Shown: piece after piece, positions 6,081-12,473 of the stretch
How positions within the stretch are numbered: the first letter of the stretch is position 1
Layout of the letters: each line of letters opens with the position of its first letter
The notes under the pieces: generated by a model
What the model was told of the DNA's origin: nothing
Database searches by the model: none
Seen by the model: the letters and a program-made list of their open reading frames with translations, nothing else
Position numbers and translations under genes: made by a program
Source: Erythrobacter sp.
Lineage (GTDB): Bacteria; Pseudomonadota; Alphaproteobacteria; Sphingomonadales; Sphingomonadaceae
NCBI GenBank assembly: GCA_002695185.1
Contig: NZOF01000209.1
Coordinates: 1,666-15,713, forward strand
Direction: 5' to 3'
Length of the DNA: 14,048 nucleotides

Positions 6081-6638
6081 CTACGCCCGAATTACACCAG
6101 CGATGGCATCCCACTTCCTCTTAAAGAAGCCCGGTGGAGCGTCCCAATTCTTGTCGTTTTCCCACCGAACAGCCGTTTTCTCAAATTCAACAAAGGCCTT
6201 TGGATTGCCGTAGGTTACCCTTGCCGCTTGAATGTAGGACTTCGTGGCCTCATAGTCCTTCGTGAAAGTGGTGTTGAACCAACGACGATATACACATTCG
6301 TCGATCACTCCCTCCGCGATGGCCACCGACGTCAATTCGTGGAGATTGAGAACTTTTCGCAATGTCTGCGCTTCAGGCGTATTTTTCTGATCGGAAGTGC
6401 CGAAAGTGGCGAGCTTAACCGTCCCAGCCTTCAATTCATTGAAAGCCGCCCGCGCCTCGATCAGTTCGCGGTCACTCTCTTGATGGAGAATAAGATCCAT
6501 CGTGTTTCGCCGAAGACTGTTAGCTCGGCCGGACCGGATCACCCGGAATGCGGCAACAGCAGATAAAACTACGGCTCCGTTTTGTATGTCGGAGCCGTAG
6601 GTGTGCCAAAAATTAAATAGCGTGGTAAGGAGGGGCAT
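6081..6638 (-). CDS. DUF4760-family protein with N-terminal membrane segment (185 aa)
   Basis: One hydrophobic segment at about residues 18-33 ('DIQNGAVVLSAVAAFRVI') is followed by a cytoplasmic helical domain with 'TMDLILHQESDRELIEAR' and 'LNLHELTSVAIAEGVIDECV', the pattern I know as DUF4760. The family is common in prophages and mobile elements. Its function is unknown to me. Base composition is visibly more AT-rich than the flanking genes, suggesting later acquisition. The only ribosome-site-like AAGGAG is 15 bases from the ATG, so translation may depend on a mini-ORF upstream. It is paired with the HIRAN gene two bases downstream. A superinfection-exclusion or defence role fits the location but is inference. 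Confidence 0.75.
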   Translation of the reverse strand: MPLLTTLFNFWHTYGSDIQNGAVVLSAVAAFRVIRSGRANSLRRNTMDLILHQESDRELIEARAAFNELKAGTVKLATFGTSDQKNTPEAQTLRKVLNLHELTSVAIAEGVIDECVYRRWFNTTFTKDYEATKSYIQAARVTYGNPKAFVEFEKTAVRWENDKNWDAPPGFFKRKWDAIAGVIRA

Positions 6639-6642
6639 TCAG

Positions 6643-6681
6643 TTAGCCGCCAACTCCTTCGCGCTTCGATTTCATGATCAT
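6643..6681 (-). CDS. Possible 12-codon leader ORF before DUF4760
   Basis: ATG at 6681 with GGGAGAA about six bases upstream encodes a 12-aa basic peptide (MIMKSKREGVGG). Its TAA ends four bases before the DUF4760 start. The poor spacing of DUF4760's own ribosome site suggests the mini-ORF could deliver ribosomes by coupling. Too short to prove from sequence. Confidence 0.25.
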   Translation of the reverse strand: MIMKSKREGVGG

Positions 6682-6775
6682 GTCGCTTCTCCCACGTTGC
6701 GGTCACCTGACGATGACCTAAAAACTGTTAATGGCCGGTGTACGATCCAAACGTGCCAGCCAGCCGTTGGTTCAT

Positions 6776-6804
6776 GAGATAGCGGTTTGGCGTTGTGATT
6801 TCAA
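6776..6804 (-). promoter_or_regulatory. Candidate promoter for the DUF4760-HIRAN pair
   Basis: Minus strand TTGAAA (6804-6799), exactly 17 bases, then TATCTC (6781-6776). The GCGGCCGGCCGC palindrome lies three to fourteen bases upstream of the -35. No CI operator is present, so these genes would be expressed in the lysogen. Confidence 0.4.
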
Positions 6805-6953
6805 TTGCGGCCGGCCGCGCGGTTCAAAAATTTGCATCTAAAAAACAACGCGTTAACCCGACGAGAAAGAAAATATTTCGTTTCGACATTTGCCGTGCCT
6901 TTGGCGGCGAATCAATCTGGCGCGTTGCAACCAGTTGGAGCCCGGCCACACCA

Positions 6954-7682
6954 TCAGTGCCGGCGGCCGGACCAGACCACCCGGCCGATGATCCGCACAT
7001 CCTCGATCGGCACGGTGCGGTTCGGGATGGCCGGATTGTCGGAAATGATTTCCACCTTGCCCTTTTCGGCCGGGCCGACGCGCTTGACCGCGCCGCCGCC
7101 CTGCAGGCTCATCGCCCAGATGCGATCCCATTTGTTGAGCTGGTTCTGCATCGTGTCGATGACGATCATGTCGCTGTCGAGCAGGGTCGGCTGCATGCTG
7201 TCCCCCACGCCGTCTGCCACGACCAGGCGATGCGCCGGCGACGGGCTGATCAGGCGCAGCAGGTTCGCATCGAAGTCGATCGTGCCTTCCTCGACATAGT
7301 CGTCGAGGTTCGTGCCATCGCCCATGGCGAAGCCCAGGTTGATGCGTTTGAGGGAAATTGTGCCGTCGCCATCGGCTGACCCGATAGTTGGCTCTACATC
7401 CGGCCGCCTCACACCCTGACCGTCAATAGGAAGCGGCTGGACTACTTCACCCTGCGCAGCCCGCGTCAGAAGCGAAACGGGCTGATCCAGCGCCGCCGCC
7501 ATATGCGTCAACATGGCGACGCTCGGTCGCAACCCCTTCCCGCGCGAAAGATCGTAAAGCGGCTTCCCCTTGGTGCCCGCCATCTTTTGGATCAGACCAT
7601 CATAGTGGTCCCGAGCCCGCGGCGCTTGCTCGATCGCCAACCTGACGAACGATTGCAGCGGTGTTTCTTGCGATCCTGTCAT
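6954..7682 (-). CDS. CI-type phage repressor with S24 (LexA-like) peptidase domain (242 aa)
   Basis: Residues about 10-75 form a helix-turn-helix DNA-binding region ('GKPLYDLSRGKGLRPSVAML'). Residues about 150-240 form the S24 peptidase/dimerisation domain, with the catalytic Ser162 in 'GVGDSMQPTLLDSD' and Lys200 in 'GGAVKRVG'. It maintains lysogeny by binding the five 16-bp operators at PL and PR. The ATG at 7682 is chosen because operator 7683-7698 ends right beside it. Longer starts at 7718 or 7778 would put operators inside the gene. No Ala-Gly or Cys-Gly dipeptide lies in the hinge (about 76-150), so RecA-stimulated cleavage at a classical site is not evident. It is divergent from the Cro-like gene. 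Confidence 0.9.
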   Translation of the reverse strand: MTGSQETPLQSFVRLAIEQAPRARDHYDGLIQKMAGTKGKPLYDLSRGKGLRPSVAMLTHMAAALDQPVSLLTRAAQGEVVQPLPIDGQGVRRPDVEPTIGSADGDGTISLKRINLGFAMGDGTNLDDYVEEGTIDFDANLLRLISPSPAHRLVVADGVGDSMQPTLLDSDMIVIDTMQNQLNKWDRIWAMSLQGGGAVKRVGPAEKGKVEIISDNPAIPNRTVPIEDVRIIGRVVWSGRRH

Positions 7683-7698
7683 GTGGGACGCATCCCAC
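7683..7698. promoter_or_regulatory. CI/Cro operator, PR-PRM copy 3
   Basis: GTGGGACGCATCCCAC. With flanking T and A it is a perfect seven-base inverted repeat around a four-base centre, the most symmetric of the five copies. It lies immediately upstream of the repressor start codon, where binding would shut off repressor synthesis. Confidence 0.75.
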
Positions 7699-7719
7699 AA
7701 AACGCCTTTCGCCGCCATG

Positions 7720-7735
7720 CTGGGATTTATCCCAC
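7720..7735. promoter_or_regulatory. CI/Cro operator, PR-PRM copy 2
   Basis: CTGGGATTTATCCCAC, centred 37 bp from copy 3 and 31 bp from copy 1. It overlaps a possible -10 (TAAATC, minus strand 7729-7724) for repressor transcription, although no good -35 accompanies it. Confidence 0.75.
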
Positions 7736-7744
7736 CTTTAGCGC

Positions 7745-7773
7745 TTGACCGTGGGATATGTCCTACGTTATGC
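7745..7773 (+). promoter_or_regulatory. Candidate early rightward promoter PR
   Basis: TTGACC (7745-7750), a 17-base spacer and TTATGC (7768-7773). The spacer is operator copy 1 plus one base, the same design as PL. The predicted transcript start, about 7780, is at or one base before the Cro-like ATG at 7781. Confidence 0.65.
7751..7766 (+). promoter_or_regulatory. CI/Cro operator, PR copy 1
   Basis: GTGGGATATGTCCTAC directly follows the PR -35 box and ends two bases before the -10. It shares the asymmetric TCCTAC half-site with both PL operators. Confidence 0.75.
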
Positions 7774-7780
7774 ATCAACC

Positions 7781-8062
7781 ATGCTCCAGGAAGAACCCCT
7801 TTTGGAGACCGTTGAGCGGTTTGTCGCGGCCAGCGGTTTGTCCGAAATAACGGTGGGCCGAAAGGCTTTGAACGATCCGCATTTCGTTCGGCAGTTGCGG
7901 GCTGGACGGCGCTGCTGGCCGGAAACGGAAGAGAAGGTTCGAGCCTTCATCCGGGACAATGCCCCCGCCCTTTGCACCATCTGCGACCTGCGGCTTGAGG
8001 ATGCGACGATCCGCGCCTGCGGGCAGCGCGATTGCCCGAACGCCCAGAAGGATGCCGCCTGA
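7781..8062 (+). CDS. Cro-like early repressor with a C-terminal Cys4 motif (93 aa)
   Basis: This is the first rightward gene, divergent from the CI-type repressor. Residues about 8-58 form the small helix-turn-helix domain seen in alphaproteobacterial phage Cro-like proteins ('LSEITVGRKALNDPHFVRQLR', 'CWPETEEKVRAFI'). Residues 65-85 hold C65-x2-C68-x11-C80-x4-C85, a probable zinc ribbon that ordinary Cro proteins lack. The ATG at 7781 has no ribosome site, and the PR start predicted from its boxes is at about 7780, so the message may be leaderless. In-frame TTG/GTG starts upstream would lie inside the promoter and operator. It likely competes with CI for the 16-bp operators. Confidence 0.75.
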   Translation: MLQEEPLLETVERFVAASGLSEITVGRKALNDPHFVRQLRAGRRCWPETEEKVRAFIRDNAPALCTICDLRLEDATIRACGQRDCPNAQKDAA

Positions 8063-8096
8063 TGTTTTCCCTGTTTCATGAGAAAGGCCCTAAGGC

Positions 8097-8606
8097 ATGA
8101 GCGCGCCGCACATCCACGGCACCCGCCGCTCTTTTTCCGTTTCTGCCGCGTTGCAGCAACTGGGGGACGATCTGGCGGCGATCCGCAAGGAGGATGGGCT
8201 GACGTGGAAGGACGTCGGCCGGGTGCTGGGCAAGAGCGACGATCGCGCGAGCGATTACGCCAATGCGATATCGGAAATGCCGGTCAGCGCCTTCCTGCTG
8301 GGCTGCCGCGAATGGAACGGCCGGCTGGGCAATGGCGTGATGGGGATGATCGGCCAGAAGCTGTCGCCCGTCGATGCCGAAGAGATCAGCGACAGCGACA
8401 AGCTGTGCCGGATCCTGAAGCTGGCGCATCTGCTGAGCCAGGCGCTCAACGACGATGTGACGCCGGGCGCGGTCGACAATGAAGAGCTGACGCACATCGG
8501 CCTGGCCGCGCTGGACGACGCCGCGCGCGGCATCGATGCGCTGCGCCATCGGCTGATGAGCCTTTCCAAAACCGAGCAGACGGCCCTGCGCGCCGTCGGA
8601 GACTGA
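8097..8606 (+). CDS. CII-like helix-turn-helix regulator (169 aa)
   Basis: After a basic N-terminus, residues 35-75 read 'GLTWKDVGRVLGKSDDRASD', then 'YANAISEMPVSAFLLGCREW', matching the CII-type activator fold (a lambda-like helix-turn-helix with a Trp-Lys-x-Val-Gly start and a helix ending in REW). The remainder is longer than lambda CII (97 aa) and mostly helical, with 'SKTEQTALRAV' at the end. AAAGG about nine bases upstream supports the ATG at 8097. It is second in the PR operon, the cII position. A replication-linked regulator is the alternative. Which promoter it would activate is not evident from the sequence. Confidence 0.65.
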   Translation: MSAPHIHGTRRSFSVSAALQQLGDDLAAIRKEDGLTWKDVGRVLGKSDDRASDYANAISEMPVSAFLLGCREWNGRLGNGVMGMIGQKLSPVDAEEISDSDKLCRILKLAHLLSQALNDDVTPGAVDNEELTHIGLAALDDAARGIDALRHRLMSLSKTEQTALRAVGD

Positions 8607-8639
8607 ACCGAGCGGGCCGGGCGGCCCAGGAGTGAAACC

Positions 8640-11309
8640 ATGAACAGCGCGATTGACGCGGCGCCGGTTGAAGCCGGTTCCGCGACCGATGACCTGCACC
8701 CTGATTACCGCGCCTTCCTGGAGGCGAAAATCCCGCTGGCGCAGCCGGCCGGCTTTCCCTGCGACCTGGACGAGGTGCCGACACATCTGGCCGACGGCCG
8801 GCCGATGAAGGAGCATGTCCGCCATATCGTCCGCTGGGCGGTCGAGGGCGGCCGGCGCGGGCTGTTCGAGAGCTTTGGCCTGCACAAGACGATGCAGCAG
8901 CTGCTGATCGGATCGCTGATCTGTGCCAAGGCCAACTGCTGGGGCATCATCGTGCTGCCGCTCAATGTGCGGCGCGAGTTCTTCTACGATGCCTCGCTGC
9001 TCGATATCCCCGTCGCCTTCGCGCAGTCGGATGCCGAGATCGAAGCGATCCTGTCTGACGCCGCCATGCGCTGCCAACCGCGCGGCCGGCCGATCATCCT
9101 GACCAATTACGAGAGCGTTCGCGAAGGCAAGATAGACGTCAGCCGGTTCGGCTTCGCCAGCCTGGACGAGGCGGATGTGCTGCGATCCTACGGGTCGAAG
9201 ACCTATCAGGAGTTCCTGCCGCTGTTCGAGGCGGTGCCCTATCGCTTCGTCGCCACCGCGACGCCCGCGCCCAACCGCTACAAGGAGATGATCCATTATG
9301 CCGGGTTCCTGGGCATCATGGACACCGGCCAGGCCCTGACCCGTTTCTTCCAGCGGAACAGCGAGAAGGCGGGCGACCTGACGCTCTACCCGCACAAGGT
9401 GGATGAATTCTGGACCTGGGTGAACAGCTGGTCGGTGTGCATCCAGCGCCCGAGCGACCTGGGCTTTTCCGACGAAGGCTACGACCTGCCGCCGATCACC
9501 GTGCGCTGGCACTGCGTGGAGGCGGACATCGCCAGCGCGGAGCCGGAAAGCAACGGCCAGGGCCGCCTGATGCGCGATACCGCCATGGGCGTGGTGCAGG
9601 CGTCGCGCGAAAAGCGGCGCACGCTGGACAGCCGGATCGCCAAGGCGGCCGAGATCGTCGCCACGGCCCCCGACGATCATTTCATCATCTGGCATGACCT
9701 GGAGGATGAGCGCCGCGCGATCGAGGCGGCCCTGCCCGCCTGCGAGACGGTTTACGGCACCCAGAAGCTGGCCGTGCGGGAGGATATTGTCGGCCGGTTC
9801 GCCGACGGCGCGCTGCCGCTGATTGGCGCAAAGCCGATCATGCTGGGCGGCGGCGTCAACCTGCAGCGCCATTGCCACCGCGCGATCTTCGCCGGGGTCG
9901 GCTTCAAGTTCCGCGATTTCATCCAGGCGATCCACCGAGTGCAGCGCTTTGGCCAGGCGCATCCCGTGGAGATCGACATCATCCATGCCGAGACGGAAAC
10001 GGAGGTCGTGCGCGAGCTTCAGGAGAAGTGGGCGCGCGATGACGAATTCCGCGCCACCATGTCCGACCTGATCCGGCGCTATGGCCTCAATCACGCCGCC
10101 GCCGCGGAGAATGTGAAGCGCTCCATCGGTGTCGCCCGGCAGGAGGCTGCCGGCGCCAATTGGCGGCTGGCGCATAATGACTGCGTCGCCGAGGCGCAGC
10201 GGCTGGAGGAAGGATCGCTGGACCTGATCGTCACGTCGATCCCCTTCAGCAACCACTATGAATATACGCCGAGCTATAACGACTTCGGCCACACCGACGA
10301 CGATGCGCATTTTTTCGCGCAGATGGACTATCTGACGCCCGCGCTGTTCCGCGCGCTCGCGCCCGGCCGGCTGGCCTGCATCCATGTGAAGGACCGGATC
10401 CTGTTCGGGTCGGTCACCGGCGAAGGCGTGCCGACGGTCAACCCGTTCCATGCCAAGTGCATCGATCATTATATGCGCCACGGCTTCCAGTTCATGGGCA
10501 TGATCACGGTCGTCACCGACGTCGTGCGGGAGAATAACCAGACCTATCGGCTGTCCTATAGCGAGATGCTGAAGGACGGCACGAAGATGGGCGTGGGCAG
10601 CCCGGAATATGTGCTGTTGATGCGCAAGCCGCAGAGCGACAGGAGCCGCGGCTATGCCGATCGGCCGGTTGCGAAGGACGCCGGCGATTACAGCCTGGCG
10701 CGCTGGCAGCTGGACGCACATGCTTTCTGGCGCTCCAGCGGTGAGCGGCCGCTGACTATCCCCGAGCTATGGGAGGTTGAAGAGCGGTTCGCGCATATGG
10801 CCGTAGGCAAGCTGGCCAAGCGGTTTCGCGAAGAAAGCCGCGACCTGGTCTACAGCTTCAGGGCGCACAAGGAGATCGGCGAGACGATCGAAGCCCGCGC
10901 GGGCAATGACGCGCGCGGCAAGCTGCCCCGCACCTTCATGGCGCTGGACCCGGGCAGCCACCATCCGGACGTTTGGGACGATGTGGTGCGGATGCGCACG
11001 CTCAATGCCGAGCAGGTGCAGAAGGGCCGCGAAAAGCATGTCTGCCCGCTGCAGTTCGACATCGTCGACCGGCTGATCGAGCGTTACTCCGCCAAGGGCG
11101 AGCTGGTCTATGATCCCTTCTGCGGCCTGGGCACGGTGCCCATGCGCGCGATCATGCTCGGCCGGCGGGGCGCGGGCAGCGAGCTCAATCCCGATTATTG
11201 GGCGCACAGCATCAGCTATCTGCGCGAAGCCGAGGATCAGATGGCGGTGCCGTCGCTCTTCGACCTGCTCGACATGGAGCAGGATGCCGGCCGGGAGAAG
11301 GCGGCATGA
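8640..11309 (+). CDS. SF2/SNF2-type helicase fused to DNA (N4/N6) methyltransferase (889 aa)
   Basis: Residues about 50-475 are a SNF2-like ATPase: motif I 'FGLHKT' (80-84), motif II DEAD (176-179), motif III 'ATATP' (205-209) and motif VI 'QAIHRVQRFGQ' (429-439). Residues about 505-865 are an amino-methyltransferase with catalytic motif IV 'TSIPF' (532-536) first and the SAM-binding 'DPFCGLGTVPMRA' (825-837) plus acidic Glu848 later, the beta-class order. It probably translocates on DNA and methylates it, protecting phage DNA or assisting replication. P1 DarB is a precedent for a phage helicase-methylase, in a different arrangement. Motif I has His where Gly is usual. AGGAG seven bases upstream marks the start. 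It occupies the place of lambda replication genes. Confidence 0.85.
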   Translation: MNSAIDAAPVEAGSATDDLHPDYRAFLEAKIPLAQPAGFPCDLDEVPTHLADGRPMKEHVRHIVRWAVEGGRRGLFESFGLHKTMQQLLIGSLICAKANCWGIIVLPLNVRREFFYDASLLDIPVAFAQSDAEIEAILSDAAMRCQPRGRPIILTNYESVREGKIDVSRFGFASLDEADVLRSYGSKTYQEFLPLFEAVPYRFVATATPAPNRYKEMIHYAGFLGIMDTGQALTRFFQRNSEKAGDLTLYPHKVDEFWTWVNSWSVCIQRPSDLGFSDEGYDLPPITVRWHCVEADIASAEPESNGQGRLMRDTAMGVVQASREKRRTLDSRIAKAAEIVATAPDDHFIIWHDLEDERRAIEAALPACETVYGTQKLAVREDIVGRFADGALPLIGAKPIMLGGGVNLQRHCHRAIFAGVGFKFRDFIQAIHRVQRFGQAHPVEIDIIHAETETEVVRELQEKWARDDEFRATMSDLIRRYGLNHAAAAENVKRSIGVARQEAAGANWRLAHNDCVAEAQRLEEGSLDLIVTSIPFSNHYEYTPSYNDFGHTDDDAHFFAQMDYLTPALFRALAPGRLACIHVKDRILFGSVTGEGVPTVNPFHAKCIDHYMRHGFQFMGMITVVTDVVRENNQTYRLSYSEMLKDGTKMGVGSPEYVLLMRKPQSDRSRGYADRPVAKDAGDYSLARWQLDAHAFWRSSGERPLTIPELWEVEERFAHMAVGKLAKRFREESRDLVYSFRAHKEIGETIEARAGNDARGKLPRTFMALDPGSHHPDVWDDVVRMRTLNAEQVQKGREKHVCPLQFDIVDRLIERYSAKGELVYDPFCGLGTVPMRAIMLGRRGAGSELNPDYWAHSISYLREAEDQMAVPSLFDLLDMEQDAGREKAA

Positions 11310-11770
11310 GCGGGCACGCCATCACCGCGCCGGCCAGGGGAAAGCGGACGCCGCAGCAGCGTTTGCGCGACGATCGCTTGTCCAAGATGTTTCGCGCGCT
11401 GGAACGGGCCGCAAATAGCGACACGCCGTGCCCCACCAACGAGGCGCTGGCCGAGACGCTGGGATATGCGAGCCCTTCGAAGGCGTCGGACCTTATTTCG
11501 CTGCTGGAGACGATGGGCTTCATCACCGTCGAGCGCGGCAACGACCAGCGCATCGTCACGATCGTGAAGACGGGCAAGCGCACCGCCGGCCATATCGCCC
11601 GGCGGCAGCGGAAGGGCGGCTGGACCGAGGATCAGGATGCCATCCTGATGGACGGGATCGCCGAGGGCCACACCTTCGCAGCGGTCGGCAAAATCCTGCA
11701 CAAGAGCAAGAATGCCTGCATCGGCCGGTTCCGCACCCTCGCCGCCAGCATGGGGCATCAGGCGTCATGA
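11306..11770 (+). CDS. Winged-helix protein with a C-terminal GcrA-like domain (154 aa)
   Basis: The start ATG at 11306 overlaps the methyltransferase stop (ATGA) and has GGAG eight bases upstream. Residues about 18-92 form a winged helix ('NEALAETLGYASPSKASDLI', then 'LLETMGFITVERG'). Residues 105-150 ('GGWTEDQDAILMDGIAEG', 'AAVGKILHKSKNACIGRFRTL') resemble the GcrA DNA-binding domain, whose signature is W(T)xE..., a helix, and NAVIGKxHRL. GcrA is the alphaproteobacterial cell-cycle activator that responds to methylated GANTC. Its RNA-polymerase-binding C-terminal part is not recognisable here. The protein may read phage or host methylation, or compete with host GcrA. Inference from one domain, adjacent to a methyltransferase. 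Confidence 0.65.
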   Translation: MSGHAITAPARGKRTPQQRLRDDRLSKMFRALERAANSDTPCPTNEALAETLGYASPSKASDLISLLETMGFITVERGNDQRIVTIVKTGKRTAGHIARRQRKGGWTEDQDAILMDGIAEGHTFAAVGKILHKSKNACIGRFRTLAASMGHQAS

Positions 11771-12003
11771 CCGGGAAGCGCGTCACCCCCAGGCGATGCC
11801 TGGCGCTGCAGAAAGAGCATGCGCCGCTCGCCGACTCCGAATTCCAGATGCGCAAGGCCGCGCACCGGCAGGGCAGCGAAGCGCTGTGCGACGCGATTGA
11901 GGATCTGATCGCCCGGACGGCCGCCCGCATCGACGTGCCGGCGCAGTGGCAGCACCGCCGCCTCGCCTTCGCCCGCGCCTATCTCGGCATGGAGGTGCGG
12001 TGA
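11767..12003 (+). CDS. Small basic phage protein, unrecognised (78 aa)
   Basis: ATG at 11767 forms an ATGA overlap with the GcrA-like gene. The peptide starts [20 protein letters not shown] and has a long amphipathic helix ('[20 protein letters not shown]') and a final '[18 protein letters not shown]'. It is rich in Arg and His, without Cys clusters or membrane segments. No family recognised. An upstream open stretch in the same frame is shadow of the neighbouring gene. Only weak ribosome-site sequence is present, so coupling probably drives translation. Confidence 0.65.
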   Translation: MTGKRVTPRRCLALQKEHAPLADSEFQMRKAAHRQGSEALCDAIEDLIARTAARIDVPAQWQHRRLAFARAYLGMEVR

Positions 12004-12004
12004 C

Positions 12005-12232
12005 ATGGCGCAGGCGGATCAGCCAAATGGAAGCGAGCAATCGCAGATCGAAGAAATCATCGGCCTTTGCCGCCGTCGCGCATTCCGAGCCGAAGAGAAG
12101 CTCCGCGCCGCGCAGGCGGAACTGCGCGCCGCCTATTCATCCCTGTCCGCCGCCGAGCAGCGGCTGGCGCGCTGGATCGAGGCCAATCCCGACCCTCAGC
12201 GGTCCATATTCGAGGAACTGTCCAATGTCTGA
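12005..12232 (+). CDS. Small coiled-coil protein, unrecognised (75 aa)
   Basis: ATG at 12005 is one base after the upstream stop and has GGAGGTG seven bases before it. Residues about 12-62 are heptad-rich ('[20 protein letters not shown]' then '[10 protein letters not shown]'), predicting a coiled-coil dimer. The N-terminus is polar (starts [17 protein letters not shown]). Its last eight bases overlap the GapR-like gene. The function is unknown. The position suggests it works with, or is translationally tied to, the nucleoid protein downstream. Confidence 0.65.
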   Translation: MAQADQPNGSEQSQIEEIIGLCRRRAFRAEEKLRAAQAELRAAYSSLSAAEQRLARWIEANPDPQRSIFEELSNV

Positions 12233-12467
12233 AGGTAATATCGCAGGCGATCAGCTGCGCCTGTTTATCGAGCGCATCGAGCGGCTGGAGGAAGAGAAGA
12301 AGGGCATCGGCGACGACATCAAGGAAGTCTATCTGGAGGCCAAGGCCAACGGCTATGACGGTAAGATCATGCGCCAGATCGTCCGCCTGCGGAAGATGCA
12401 GCCGCACGACCGGCAGGAGATGGAGGCGATCCTCCAGACCTATCTCGCCGCGCTTGGGATGGAATAA
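12225..12467 (+). CDS. GapR-like nucleoid protein (DUF2312, 80 aa)
   Basis: The protein reads almost entirely as the DUF2312/GapR fold: '[20 protein letters not shown]', '[18 protein letters not shown]', '[11 protein letters not shown]', ending '[15 protein letters not shown]'. GapR in Caulobacter is an essential nucleoid-associated protein of about 89 aa that encircles overtwisted DNA ahead of replication and transcription machinery and helps topoisomerases. A phage copy could support phage replication or redirect host chromosome organisation. ATG at 12225 has GAGGAA eight bases upstream and overlaps the previous gene by eight bases. Length and motif order match the family well. Confidence 0.9.
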   Translation: MSEGNIAGDQLRLFIERIERLEEEKKGIGDDIKEVYLEAKANGYDGKIMRQIVRLRKMQPHDRQEMEAILQTYLAALGME

Positions 12468-12473
12468 GCCGCA

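Larger units (their letters stand above)
6639..6953 (-). other. AT-rich intergenic region between repressor and DUF4760 gene
   Basis: This stretch of about 315 bases holds no convincing protein gene. It is more AT-rich than the surroundings and contains A/T runs near 6834-6845 and 6868-6880, a perfect 12-bp palindrome GCGGCCGGCCGC at 6807-6818, a candidate minus-strand promoter at 6776-6804 and a 12-codon mini-ORF at 6643-6681. I see no clear intrinsic terminator for the repressor transcript, so read-through into the DUF4760-HIRAN pair is possible. Confidence 0.6.

Noticed and set aside
6640..6775. Short minus-strand stretch with 'FLGHRQVTAT', like the end of a tyrosine recombinase
   Set aside because: Only a few residues resemble the LGH motif, a stop precedes them and no catalytic Tyr follows. 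Probably chance.
6640..6953. Intrinsic terminator for the repressor transcript
   Set aside because: T/A runs and the GCGGCCGGCCGC palindrome exist, but no stem with a small loop is directly followed by a T run on the minus strand.
7683..7778. Longer repressor starts at 7718 or 7778
   Set aside because: These would place up to three operators and the divergent promoter inside the coding region. The 7682 start leaves all operators upstream.
8614..8627. GGGCC-GGGC-GGCCC hairpin before the helicase-methyltransferase gene
   Set aside because: Only five base pairs with no T run, next to a strong AGGAG site. Too weak to call a terminator or regulator.
8076..10721. 881-codon open frame on the minus strand
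   Set aside because: It is antisense to the helicase-methyltransferase, whose motifs are all in the plus frame. The minus frame is Arg/Ala/His-rich without domains, as expected opposite a high-GC gene.
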